A stretch of 64,000 nt of DNA from Variovorax sp. J2L1-78 (lineage in GTDB: Bacteria > Pseudomonadota > Gammaproteobacteria > Burkholderiales > Burkholderiaceae_C): positions 2,790,001 through 2,854,000 of the forward strand of contig NZ_JASZYB010000001.1 of NCBI RefSeq assembly GCF_030317205.1, given 5' to 3'. Positions 18,735 through 27,090 of the stretch are shown here, piece by piece (within the stretch, counting starts at the first letter, position 1; each line of letters begins with the position of its first letter). The translations under genes and the position numbers were made by a program. Below the pieces are notes generated by a model, which saw only the letters and a program-made list of their open reading frames with translations, ran no database searches and was not told the origin of the DNA.

Positions 18735-19568
18735 TTGACCTTCCTTCGCACCCTCGCCCTCGGCGCCCTCGTCGCCGGCGCCACCCTGGCGGCCCAGGCC
18801 CAGACCCTGCCGGAACGCATCGCCAAGACCAAGACGATCAAGATCGCGGTGAACGCCATCTACCCGCCGATGGAATACAAGGACCCGGAGAGCGGCAAGC
18901 TGATCGGCTTCGACGTCGACCTCGGCAACGCGCTGGCCAAGGAACTGGGCGTGACGCTCGAGTGGCAGGAGGCGGCCTTCGAACAGCTCATCCCGTCGCT
19001 GCAGACCGGCCGTGTCGACATGATCCTCAGCGGCCTGAACGACCGCCCGGCGCGCCGCGAAACCATGGACTTCGTCGACTACCTCCATTCGGGCGTGCAG
19101 TTCTATACGCTGGCCTCGCGCAGCACGGTGAATCAGCCGCTCGACCTGTGCGGCAAGACGGTGGGCACCAGCCGCAGCACGGCCTTCCCGGCCGAGATCA
19201 AGACCTGGAGCGACGCGAACTGCGTGGCCGCCGGCAAGCCGGCCATCACGGTCGAAGGCACGAGCGACAACGCGGCCGCGCGCGCGCAACTCAAGCAGGA
19301 GCGCTTCGAAGGCGGCGCGCAGGGCAGCGAAACCGTGCCGTACGCGATGACGCTGGAACCCGGCATCTACAAGCCGCTGGGCGCGCCCTTCGGCGGCGCG
19401 CAACAAGGCATCGCCTTCGCCAAGGCCGACACGCAGCTGCGCGACGCGGTGCTCACAGCCTTCAAGAAGCTGATCGCCGACGGCACCTACGCCTCGATCG
19501 TCGCCAAGTGGAAGCTGCAGGCCAGCGCTGTCAAGCAGGCCGCGGTGAACGGCGTCGCCGTGCCCTGA
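18735..19568 (+). CDS. Amino-acid ABC transporter substrate-binding protein 2
   Basis: A 277-residue SBP_bac_3 periplasmic protein, paralogous to the one at 14679; both contain PPMEYKDP/PPMEFKDP and RVDMILSG/RVDIILSG blocks in register. The start is a TTG, the only one that gives a proper signal peptide (TFLRTLALGALVAGATLAAQAQ), with CCGGAG upstream. It ends the operon. Having its own leader of 46 bases after the MmgE gene and a weak start codon, it may be expressed at a different level from the first binding protein. Confidence 0.9.
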   Translation: MTFLRTLALGALVAGATLAAQAQTLPERIAKTKTIKIAVNAIYPPMEYKDPESGKLIGFDVDLGNALAKELGVTLEWQEAAFEQLIPSLQTGRVDMILSGLNDRPARRETMDFVDYLHSGVQFYTLASRSTVNQPLDLCGKTVGTSRSTAFPAEIKTWSDANCVAAGKPAITVEGTSDNAAARAQLKQERFEGGAQGSETVPYAMTLEPGIYKPLGAPFGGAQQGIAFAKADTQLRDAVLTAFKKLIADGTYASIVAKWKLQASAVKQAAVNGVAVP

Positions 19569-19619
19569 GCGACGGTCTGGCAGCATCGGCGGCCCGACAC
19601 CCCTCGAAAGGCCCAGCCG

Positions 19620-20981
19620 ATGTCCTGGCAATCCCCTTCACCACCGGTTCACGCGGACCCGCTCCGCCCGCGTGGGCCGTCGATGTCCGCCGAAGGCCGT
19701 CGGCTGGTGCTGCTGCTGAGCCTGAGCTACGCCGTCTCCTTCGTGGACCGAGCCCTGGTGGCGGTGGCCGGCGCGCCGATCAAGCAGGCCTTCGCGCTGA
19801 GCGACACGCAGTTCGGCCTGCTGCACGGGCTGGCGTTCGTCGCGATGTACTGCCTGTGCGGCATCCCCTTCGGCTGGCTGGCGGACCGGGCGGATCGGCG
19901 GCGCATCCTGGCGGGCGGCCTGCTCTTCTGGAGCGTGATGACGGCGGTCTGCGGGCTGGCGGATTCCTTCGCGCTGTTCTTCGTCGCGCGCATCGGCGTC
20001 GGCCTGGGCGAGGCCTGCCTGGTGCCCGTGGCGATGTCGATGCTCGGAAGCGCGATCCCGCGCGAGCACATGGCGCGGTCGGTGACGGTCTTCCTGATGG
20101 GGGCCACCCTGGGCAACGCCGCGGCGCTGATCGGCGGCGGGCGCCTGCTGGCCTGGATGGCCGACAGCACGGCCTGGGAGGCCTGGGGGGCGGCCTGGGT
20201 TGACGCGCCGGACGCCTGGCGCGTGCTCTTCGTCGTCGCCGCCGTTCCGGGCGTGTTGCTGGCGGTGCTGGCGCTGTGCATGGCCGAGCCGCCCCGCACG
20301 GCGGGCACGCCGCAGCCAACGGCGGGCGGCGGTCTCGCGGCCGCGGCCCGCCACCTGCGATCGCACGCATCGGCCTACTTCTTCCTCACGGCCGCCACGG
20401 CGTGCAGCGTCACGCTGGCACAGGCCCAGGCGGCCTGGATGCCGATGTTCTTCTCGCGGCGCTTCGGCTTCGGCAGCGGAGAGAGCGCCATGATGGTCGG
20501 CTTCATCTTCCTGGCCACCGCGCCCTCGGGGCAATGGGTGGGCGGCCGCGTGCTCACGCACCTGCAGCGCCGCGGTGCGCCCGCGCCGTCGAACCTCCTG
20601 CTCGCGGCCGCCGCCCTGCTGTGCCTGCCCGCGGCGGCGGTCTTCTGCCTGGCCGACGACCCGGACACCAGCCGCGCCGCCTACGCCGCCTTCAACTTCC
20701 TGGTGTTCTCCGCCACGCCCGCGGGCCTCACCGGCTGGCAACTGCTGACGCCCGACCGGGTGCGCGGCGTGCTCATCGCGCTGCTCGTGTCGGTGGTCAC
20801 CCTGGTCGGCGTGGGCATCGGCCCGGGCGCCGTCGGCCTGCTCATCGATCGTGGCTTCGGCGACCCGCAGGCGATCCACCTGGCGCTGCTGTCGGTGATC
20901 GCGCTCGCCGCACTGGCGTGCGCCGTGACCGCACTCGCAGGTCTGCGCAGCGTGGCGCAATCGTCGCGAACCCAAGGGTGA
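19620..20981 (+). CDS. Major facilitator superfamily transporter (spinster-like)
   Basis: A 453-residue membrane transporter with about twelve helices. The first half carries SLSYAVSFVDRALVAVAGAPI and the loop 2-3 motif GWLADRADRRRIL, a pattern typical of spinster-type MFS proteins common in Burkholderiales and Sphingomonads. The substrate is unknown. An internal ATG at 19683 would give a 432-residue protein beginning MSAEGRR and fits the family start slightly better. It follows the second binding-protein gene by 51 bases on the same strand and may be read through from the operon. It is convergent with the AraC gene. Confidence 0.88.
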   Translation: MSWQSPSPPVHADPLRPRGPSMSAEGRRLVLLLSLSYAVSFVDRALVAVAGAPIKQAFALSDTQFGLLHGLAFVAMYCLCGIPFGWLADRADRRRILAGGLLFWSVMTAVCGLADSFALFFVARIGVGLGEACLVPVAMSMLGSAIPREHMARSVTVFLMGATLGNAAALIGGGRLLAWMADSTAWEAWGAAWVDAPDAWRVLFVVAAVPGVLLAVLALCMAEPPRTAGTPQPTAGGGLAAAARHLRSHASAYFFLTAATACSVTLAQAQAAWMPMFFSRRFGFGSGESAMMVGFIFLATAPSGQWVGGRVLTHLQRRGAPAPSNLLLAAAALLCLPAAAVFCLADDPDTSRAAYAAFNFLVFSATPAGLTGWQLLTPDRVRGVLIALLVSVVTLVGVGIGPGAVGLLIDRGFGDPQAIHLALLSVIALAALACAVTALAGLRSVAQSSRTQG

Positions 20982-21014
20982 GGGACAAGGCCTGAGGCCG
21001 CCGCGTCGACCGCG

Positions 21015-21998
21015 CTAGCGCAGGCGCATGCGCCGCCAGTTGCCCGGCGTGTCGCCCACCAGTCGCGCGAAGACGCGATTGAAATGGCTCTGGTCCGCAA
21101 AGCCGCAGAGCGCTGCGATGGCGGCCAGATCGACGCGTTCACCCAGCAGCAGCGCCTGGGCCCGCTCGATGCGGTAGTGCTGGCGCCACGCGTGCGGCGT
21201 CAGCCCGGTCGACAGCTTGAAGGCCTTGCCGAAATGGCTGCGCGACAGGCCGCAGGCCTGCGCCAGGTCTTCGATCGACAGCGTCTCGGCCACATGGGCC
21301 GCCAGCAGCTCCTTGGCGCGCGATGCCATGCCGGGCGACAGACCGCTCGCGGCCGGCAACGGGGCGCTGCGCTGCCCGCCGTAATGACCGGCCAGATGCG
21401 CGCAGACCGACAGGCACACCTGGTCGATGAACAGCGAATTCGCGACCGCCGGCATCGCGAGCGTGGCGGACAGGGCGCCCGCCAGATGCCCGACCACCGG
21501 ATCCACGAGCCCCGGCTCGCACGCCAGATGCCCGACGCGCGCAAGGCCCGCATCGTCGGTGAAGCCATCGAGCGCGCGCCGCGGAATATGGAAGACGAGG
21601 GTCTCGTGCGGCTGCAGCAGGTTGGCGGCGTACTCGTCCTGCAGATTGACGATGCGCATCGATTGCGCGGCGTAGCCGCGCCGGAGCACGGGACGGCCGC
21701 GGCTCCAGAGCTCGTGGTCGGCCAGATCGTGCAGATAGACGGCCACGACGAACGCGTCTTCGGCAGGCACGGGCCGTGTCAACCCGAGGCGGTCGGCCCC
21801 GATCGACAGCCGGCTGACCGTCATGCGGGAACCCTGGATCGGCCGTGTGGACAGGGACGACACGGTGTCCAAGCCGATGCTTCGGGCAATCGGGTCCCGC
21901 GGGGCCGGCCCCCGTCGCTCGCCCGAGGCCTGTGGCACGCGCGCGACGTCCGCTCGGGCGGCGAGGCGGGTCGGGAGCGTGTCGCTGCAGGGCTGCAT
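21015..21998 (-). CDS. AraC-family transcriptional regulator
   Basis: A 327-residue AraC regulator. The C-terminal double helix-turn-helix covers about residues 225-325, with SIEDLAQACGLSRSHFGKAFK and the second helix pair in AAIAALCGFADQSHFNRVF. The N-terminal region resembles the AraC group beginning around DPIARSIGLDTVSS, which supports the long start at 21998; an ATG at 21824 would give 269 residues. The target is not obvious: it is convergent with the MFS gene and upstream of a small DUF3606 gene on the same strand. Confidence 0.9.
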   Translation of the reverse strand: MQPCSDTLPTRLAARADVARVPQASGERRGPAPRDPIARSIGLDTVSSLSTRPIQGSRMTVSRLSIGADRLGLTRPVPAEDAFVVAVYLHDLADHELWSRGRPVLRRGYAAQSMRIVNLQDEYAANLLQPHETLVFHIPRRALDGFTDDAGLARVGHLACEPGLVDPVVGHLAGALSATLAMPAVANSLFIDQVCLSVCAHLAGHYGGQRSAPLPAASGLSPGMASRAKELLAAHVAETLSIEDLAQACGLSRSHFGKAFKLSTGLTPHAWRQHYRIERAQALLLGERVDLAAIAALCGFADQSHFNRVFARLVGDTPGNWRRMRLR

Positions 21999-22054
21999 CG
22001 TTTGATCATTGCACGAGCGGCCATGCCCCGAGGGCCGTCAGGCAATACCGCGCG

Positions 22055-22240
22055 TCAGCGCTCGGCGACGCCCAGGTAGCGACGCACGTCCTTCGCCATC
22101 ACGCCAGCCGCCGCAACGGCCGACCGCAGCTTCTGTTCGGTCACGCCGAGGATGCGGGTCCAGTAGCGCATCTCGTGCGCCTCGTTCACGTTGATGCGCG
22201 CCGCGTCGGCGGGGCCGCGCTCGGCTTTGTCGTCTGCCAT
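22055..22240 (-). CDS. DUF3606 domain protein
   Basis: A 61-residue small cytoplasmic protein. The segment INVNEAHEMRYWTRILGVTEQKLRSAV (first part) and the DVRRYL ending match DUF3606, a family widespread in Proteobacteria and often stress-induced; its function is not established. The ATG at 22240 is preceded by GGAGAAACC, a good ribosome site. It lies 56 bases upstream of the AraC gene on the same strand. Confidence 0.85.
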   Translation of the reverse strand: MADDKAERGPADAARINVNEAHEMRYWTRILGVTEQKLRSAVAAAGVMAKDVRRYLGVAER

Positions 22241-22417
22241 CGGTTTCTCCTGATTTGAAGATCCCAGCGTCGCACGCCCCTGCGGCACGCGAGGACGGAC
22301 AGCGGCGACGGCCGATGCAGGAAATCGGCGGTCCACCGACGCATGGGCAGTTGGCGTGCAGACGCCATCGCTCCCGGCTGACACACCATCGTGCGACCGG
22401 CCTCTACAGTCCCCCTC

Positions 22418-22537
22418 ATGACGCCCTTCATCGCCACCGTCCTCGCCTCGCTCGCCGCGGCGGCCGTGTTCACGCTGTCGATTCCCGCCGGCGCCGCCAC
22501 GGCCGAATGGGAATTGCCGTTCTACGCAGGTCGCTGA
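22418..22537 (+). CDS. Possible small secreted or membrane peptide
   Basis: A 39-codon frame starting MTPFIATVLASLAAAAVFT and ending WELPFYAGR. It has a hydrophobic stretch like a signal peptide or single membrane helix followed by a short polar tail. No clear ribosome site precedes the ATG and I recognise no family. It is offered because codon usage looks coding and the rest of the 22241-22688 gap contains nothing else. Confidence 0.35.
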   Translation: MTPFIATVLASLAAAAVFTLSIPAGAATAEWELPFYAGR

Positions 22538-22688
22538 ACGCAGGTCAGCGCCTCGCGGTACCCCTGCCGGGCCACACGGCCGGGCGGGAAAGGTGTTGTC
22601 GGCGCCTGACAGCGCCGTGTGTGCATCTCCGCCTATTGCGAAAATGCCGGCGCTGTGCAAGGGTTGCCCACTCATTTCTGGAGTGACG

Positions 22689-22859
22689 ATGGGCGTGCAA
22701 CTGTATCTATCTGCCGGCTTGGTCGGCCTGGTCTGGCTGGTCTGGATCGCTCTCAACTACCACGACCGCGAATCGATGCGGATGGCGCGCGAGGTCGACG
22801 ACCGGCTGCGCAAGTCCGCCGAATTGCTCAGCACCATCCCCGGCAGCCTTCGCCGCTGA
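22689..22859 (+). CDS. Small single-helix membrane protein
   Basis: A 56-residue protein: one N-terminal hydrophobic helix (YLSAGLVGLVWLVWIALNY) followed by a charged tail, HDRESMRMAREVDDRLRKS, that could form an amphipathic helix. GGAG lies six bases before the ATG. The family is unknown to me. It is convergent with the methyltransferase gene. Confidence 0.6.
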   Translation: MGVQLYLSAGLVGLVWLVWIALNYHDRESMRMAREVDDRLRKSAELLSTIPGSLRR

Positions 22860-22921
22860 GGCGGCTTCGGTCCCCGCGCGACGGCGGGGCCATCCGCAGC
22901 GCAGGCAGTAGATAGAGCGCA

Positions 22922-23755
22922 TCAACGCCGGCTGACGACCACCTCCAGGTACTCGCTCGGCACCACCATCGCGCCGGGGCCGGCGCGGTTGAGGCGCTCG
23001 AGCAACGCAGTCAGATCGCGCTCCAGCGCCTCCGCCCCATCCGGCGGCAGCGCGGCGAAGGCCTTGTGCACCGGGCCGTACCAGGTGCGGAACACCTCGA
23101 GGAAGTGCGCCGCCGACCGGTACCGGAACTGGAAGAGCCGGCGCGTCACCTCGATGTGGGTGGCCTGTGCGCCGAACAGCGCCTGCAGATGCGCCTCGGT
23201 GCCCCACAGCGACGGCGGCTGCACGCCGGCCGGCGGTGGCATGTGGCGGCCCAGCACCTTGAAGACCTGGCCGATGAAGCCCTCCGGCGTCCAGTTGGCC
23301 AGGCCGATGCGCCCGCCCGGCCTGCACACGCGCAGCAGTTCGCCGGCAGCACGGGCGTGGTCGGGCGTGAACATCACGCCGAAGGTCGACAGCACCACGT
23401 CGAAACTCGCCGGCGCGAAGGGCAGCGCCTCCGCGTCGGCGGTCTGGAACTGCACGTCGAGCCGTTCGGCGCGGGCACGCTCGGCGCCGCGCTCGAGCAG
23501 CGCACCCACGTAGTCGGTCGAGGTGACGCGGCAACCGCGCCGCGCGGCCGCCAGCGTGGCGTTGCCGTTGCCGGCCGCGACGTCGAGCACGCGCTCGTCG
23601 AAGCGCAGGTCGCAGGCCTCGGCGAGCTGCTCGCCGACGAGCTGCAGGGTGGTGCCGATGACGGCGTAGTCGCCGCTGCCCCACGCGGCCATCTGGCGCT
23701 TCTTGAGGGCCTCCAGGTCGGTCGCGGGGACGCTGGTGGGGGTGTCGGTGGTCAT
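22922..23755 (-). CDS. Class I SAM-dependent methyltransferase
   Basis: A 277-residue methyltransferase with a Rossmann fold. The SAM-binding glycine motif is VLDVAAGNGNATLAA, followed by the acidic residue in VTSTDYVGALL and the motif in ADAEALPFAPASFDVVLSTF (first part), all typical of the UbiE/COQ5-like group. The substrate is unknown. The ATG at 23755 was chosen because upstream sequence in the frame is antisense to the OsmC gene. It is divergent from the OsmC gene across 234 bases. Confidence 0.9.
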   Translation of the reverse strand: MTTDTPTSVPATDLEALKKRQMAAWGSGDYAVIGTTLQLVGEQLAEACDLRFDERVLDVAAGNGNATLAAARRGCRVTSTDYVGALLERGAERARAERLDVQFQTADAEALPFAPASFDVVLSTFGVMFTPDHARAAGELLRVCRPGGRIGLANWTPEGFIGQVFKVLGRHMPPPAGVQPPSLWGTEAHLQALFGAQATHIEVTRRLFQFRYRSAAHFLEVFRTWYGPVHKAFAALPPDGAEALERDLTALLERLNRAGPGAMVVPSEYLEVVVSRR

Positions 23756-23989
23756 GGTGATCGTCTCCTGTCGAATCGTTGGATGGAGACCGGACTGTCG
23801 CGCCGCTGCGCCCTGGCGTCCTGTCTGCGCGTCGGCAATGCCTGCCCCATCGTCCAGGCGCGCGCCGCCACATGGCCTAGCCCGGTAGGGCCTCGCCTCC
23901 GCCAAGCGGCCTAGCCCGTTTCGGCCGTGGCCGCGTCGCGATGCACGTTTCAGAATGCCTGTTTCAGCACGACCCCGGAGGTGCCCCTC

Positions 23990-24517
23990 ATGGCCCAAGA
24001 CATCGCCGACGCCTTGCAGCGCGTGGCCGCGGTGCTGGAACGCCGGCCCGAAGCGGGGGTGCACGACGACGCGCCGGCCAGCGTGCGCTGGGACGGCGGC
24101 ACGCGCTTCGTGGCCCGCCACCCGAACGGCGCCGAGGTGCCCACCGACATGCCGCGCGAGTTCGGCGGCGGCGGCGGCGAGGTCACACCCGGCTGGCTGT
24201 TCCGCGCCGGGCTCGCCAGCTGCGCCGCCACCTGCATCGCGATGCTCGCCGCACGCGAAGGCGTGGCCCTGCGCGCGCTCGATGTGCGCGCCGCGAGCCG
24301 GTCCGACACCCGCGGCATGCTCGGCCTGCACGACAGCGACGGCAGCGCCGTGCCGGCCACGCCGCAGGACCTGCAGCTGCAGGTCCGCATCGCCGCCGAC
24401 GGCATCGCACCCGCGCAGCTGCGCGACCTGGCCGAACGCGCCTGCCGGCAGTCGCCGGTGCCCTGCGCGGTGCAGACCGCGCTGCCGCTCGACCTGCGCA
24501 TCGCCGCAGGCGGTTGA
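23990..24517 (+). CDS. OsmC family protein
   Basis: A 175-residue OsmC/Ohr-fold protein. Typical features are the strand-rich N-terminus with VRWDGGTRFVARHPNG, then GWLFRAGLASCAATCIAML carrying the conserved helix cysteine region, and a C-terminal cysteine in RACRQSPVPCAVQ. OsmC proteins reduce organic hydroperoxides with paired cysteines. CCGGAGGTG lies just upstream of the ATG. It is followed after 14 bases by an AraC gene on the same strand, probably one transcript. Confidence 0.86.
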   Translation: MAQDIADALQRVAAVLERRPEAGVHDDAPASVRWDGGTRFVARHPNGAEVPTDMPREFGGGGGEVTPGWLFRAGLASCAATCIAMLAAREGVALRALDVRAASRSDTRGMLGLHDSDGSAVPATPQDLQLQVRIAADGIAPAQLRDLAERACRQSPVPCAVQTALPLDLRIAAGG

Positions 24518-24531
24518 GCACGAGGACGCCG

Positions 24532-25500
24532 ATGGATGCGCTGTCGGAGACGCTGCGCGTCGTGCGCCTGGTCGGCGCCATCTTCATCAACGCGCGCTTC
24601 ACCGCGCCGTGGTGCTACCAGTCGCCGCATGCCGACCAGGCCGCGCCCTTTCTCGAACCCGGTGCCGAGCGCGTCGTCATCTTCCATCTCATCACTGAAG
24701 GCGAATGCTTCGTCGAGATGGGCCATGCGCCGCCGGCCCGGCTGGTGGCCGGCGACGCGGTGATCTTTCCGCAGGGCCATGCGCACCGCATGGCGTCGGA
24801 GCCCGGCCTGCCACCGGCCAGCGGCGCGCGGCTCGACGCGGTGCTGGCGCGCCGGCCGCGCACGCTGGCCTACGGCGGCGGCGGGCCGACCACGCGGCTG
24901 GTCTGCGGCTACCTCGCGTGCGACGCACGGCTCGCACGGCTGCTGCTCAACGGCCTGCCCTCGCTGGTGAAGGTGAATGTGCGCGGCTCCCCGGCCGGCG
25001 CCTGGCTCGAGGCCTCCGTGCGCTACGCGCTGGCCGAAGCGCGATCGCCGGACCGGCCGGGCGGCGCAGGCGTGCTCGCGAAGCTGGCGGAGGTGCTCTT
25101 CATCGAGGTGCTGCGGCTCTACATGAACGAACAGGCCGAAGGCCGCACCGGCTGGCTGGCCGGCGTGAACGACCGCGTCGTCGGCACCGCGCTCAAGGCG
25201 ATGCACGCCCGCCCCGGCCATCCGTGGACGCTGGACGAACTGGCGCGCACCGCGAGCAGCTCGCGCTCGGTGCTGGCCGAACGCTTCCAGCAGCTGGTCG
25301 GCAGCTCGCCGATGCAGTACCTCACGCAATGGCGCATGGTGATCGCGGCCAACCTGCTGCGCGGCAGCAACGCACCGCTGGCCGCGATCGCCGAAGACGT
25401 GGGCTACCAGACCGACACGGCCTTCAGCCGCGCCTTCCGCCGCGAGTACGGCGCGCCGCCGGCGGCGTGGCGGCGCAGCCAGCTGCAGGCAGCGCGCTAG
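24532..25500 (+). CDS. AraC-family regulator with N-terminal cupin
   Basis: A 322-residue AraC regulator of the cupin_6 type. The N-terminal half (to about residue 190) is a cupin sensor with ITEGECFVEMGHAP and DAVIFPQGHAHRM. The C-terminal AraC domain shows TLDELARTASSSRSVLAERF and AAIAEDVGYQTDTAFSRAF. Co-directional with OsmC, it probably controls that gene. Its TAG stop is shared in the palindrome CTAG (25497-25500) with the TAG of the convergent flavin oxidoreductase gene, leaving no intergenic DNA. Confidence 0.92.
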   Translation: MDALSETLRVVRLVGAIFINARFTAPWCYQSPHADQAAPFLEPGAERVVIFHLITEGECFVEMGHAPPARLVAGDAVIFPQGHAHRMASEPGLPPASGARLDAVLARRPRTLAYGGGGPTTRLVCGYLACDARLARLLLNGLPSLVKVNVRGSPAGAWLEASVRYALAEARSPDRPGGAGVLAKLAEVLFIEVLRLYMNEQAEGRTGWLAGVNDRVVGTALKAMHARPGHPWTLDELARTASSSRSVLAERFQQLVGSSPMQYLTQWRMVIAANLLRGSNAPLAAIAEDVGYQTDTAFSRAFRREYGAPPAAWRRSQLQAAR

Positions 25501-26774
25501 GCCGCCGCCAACTGTGCAGGCGCTGCCGCCGCAGCAGCGCGCAGCGCGTCGATCTGCTCGGCCAGGTACGCCGCATCCCGCGCCACGCCCGAGAAGCGGC
25601 CCGAGCCCCAGGTGTGCAGCCACGGCAGTCCGAGGAAGTAGAGCCCCGGCACCTGCGTCACGCCGCGCAGGTGCACCGGCTCGCCGCGGCCGTTGAACAC
25701 CGGCGCGTCGACCCAGGCGAAGTCGGGCAGGAAGCCGATGCACCACACGACGCTGGTGATGCCCGACTCGCGCAGGCTCAGCGCGGTGCGCTCTTCCTTC
25801 GGCGCCCACACCGGTTCGTAGACGCTGCCGGGCGGCGCGTCGATGCCGTTGGCGGCGATGAACTTGTCGATCGACGCATTGATGCCGTTGAAGATCTGGT
25901 CGGCATGGTCGAGGTTGGCGCGCAGGTTGGGCTGGAACTGCAGCGTGTCGCCGTCGAGCCCGGTCATCAGGCCGTAGAGCTCCATGCCTTCGAGCGCGAA
26001 GCGGCGCAGGTCGATGTCGCGCCCACCGTCGCGGCCGGTCACGTAATGGTTGGTGTTGTCGCGCACGCCTTCGCGCAGCGGATGCTGCGTCACCGGCATG
26101 TCGTAGTAGTTCATGTCGGCCAGCCAATCGACCACGTCCTTGCCGCGGTAGAAGCGTGCGCAGCGCGGCGCGTTGCCGGTGGCCAGGTAGACCTTGCGCC
26201 CGGCCAGGTGCAGGTCTTCGGCGATCTGCGCGCCCGACTGGCCGCAGCCCACCACCAGCACCGCGCCCTCGGGCAATTGCGCGGGGTTGCGGTACTGCGC
26301 GGAGTGGTACTGCACGATCGACGGCGGCAGCTTCTCGGCCATGCGCGGCACCACCGGCTTGTGATAACCCCCCGAGGCCACCACCACCTGGTCGGCGGTG
26401 AAGCGGCCGGCGCTGGTGTCGATGGTGTAGCGGTCCGCCTCGCCGGCCCTCGACACCTTCTCGACCGTCACGCCCTCGATGGCCGGCGCCTGCACCTGCT
26501 CGACGAAGCCGGCGAGCCAGGCGTTGATCTCGTCCTTCACCATGAAGCCGTGCGGGTCGCTGCCGCTGTACGACCAGCCCGGCAGGTTGCACTGCCAGTT
26601 GGGCGTGACGAGGCAGAACGAATCCCAGCGCTGGCTGCGCCACGAATGCACCAGCGTGCGCTTCTCGATCACGAGATGGTCGATGCCGCGCTGCTGTAGG
26701 CAGTGGCTCAGCGACAGGCCGGACTGGCCGCCGCCGACGATGACGACGCTGTAGTGGGTGGTCTTGGGGGTCAT
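25497..26774 (-). CDS. Nit1C flavin-dependent oxidoreductase (MSMEG_0569 family)
   Basis: A 425-residue flavoprotein of the flavin monooxygenase type. It has the FAD-binding GGGQSG motif near the N-terminus ([17 protein letters not shown]) and a second Rossmann motif for NAD(P)H ([17 protein letters not shown], about residue 180). It is the last gene of the Nit1C-type cluster; the family is known almost only from this cluster. The product it oxidises is not known to me. The ATG at 26774 follows AGGACACCCC. Shares its stop with the convergent AraC gene. Confidence 0.92.
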   Translation of the reverse strand: MTPKTTHYSVVIVGGGQSGLSLSHCLQQRGIDHLVIEKRTLVHSWRSQRWDSFCLVTPNWQCNLPGWSYSGSDPHGFMVKDEINAWLAGFVEQVQAPAIEGVTVEKVSRAGEADRYTIDTSAGRFTADQVVVASGGYHKPVVPRMAEKLPPSIVQYHSAQYRNPAQLPEGAVLVVGCGQSGAQIAEDLHLAGRKVYLATGNAPRCARFYRGKDVVDWLADMNYYDMPVTQHPLREGVRDNTNHYVTGRDGGRDIDLRRFALEGMELYGLMTGLDGDTLQFQPNLRANLDHADQIFNGINASIDKFIAANGIDAPPGSVYEPVWAPKEERTALSLRESGITSVVWCIGFLPDFAWVDAPVFNGRGEPVHLRGVTQVPGLYFLGLPWLHTWGSGRFSGVARDAAYLAEQIDALRAAAAAAPAQLAAA

Positions 26775-26794
26775 GGGGTGTCCTTGAAGGGATG

Positions 26795-27079
26795 TCAGTC
26801 GAACGCGACGACGGTGACCTGCGCGTCGGGCTGGCCGGTGAAGCGGGTGGCGATCTGCTCGATCTCCGCGAGCTGGTCCATCGCCTGCGAGCAGGCGAAG
26901 CCGAACTTGGCGCGCACCCGTTCCGAGGCGATGCCCAGCGCCTCGCGCGTGCGGCCGAGGAAGTCGGGCAGCGGGTAGGCCTGGCCGGGTGTCAGAAAGT
27001 CCTGCACGACAAGCGAAGGCGAATAGCAGCGGGTCTCGCTCTGGTCGGGCCAGCGGACGTGGAAATGCATGACGGGCAT
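26795..27079 (-). CDS. Nit1C small protein (MSMEG_0570 family)
   Basis: A 94-residue protein named for the mycobacterial member of the same cluster, described as a nitrogen-starvation-response family. It begins MPVMHFHVRWPDQSETRCYS and contains SLVVQDFLTPGQAYPLPDFL. There are no catalytic motifs. I chose ATG 27079 because family members start MP-x-M-x-F; the open frame allows six more residues. It lies between the glycosyltransferase (11-base gap) and the flavoprotein. Confidence 0.88.
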   Translation of the reverse strand: MPVMHFHVRWPDQSETRCYSPSLVVQDFLTPGQAYPLPDFLGRTREALGIASERVRAKFGFACSQAMDQLAEIEQIATRFTGQPDAQVTVVAFD

Positions 27080-27090
27080 GGGAGGGGTCC

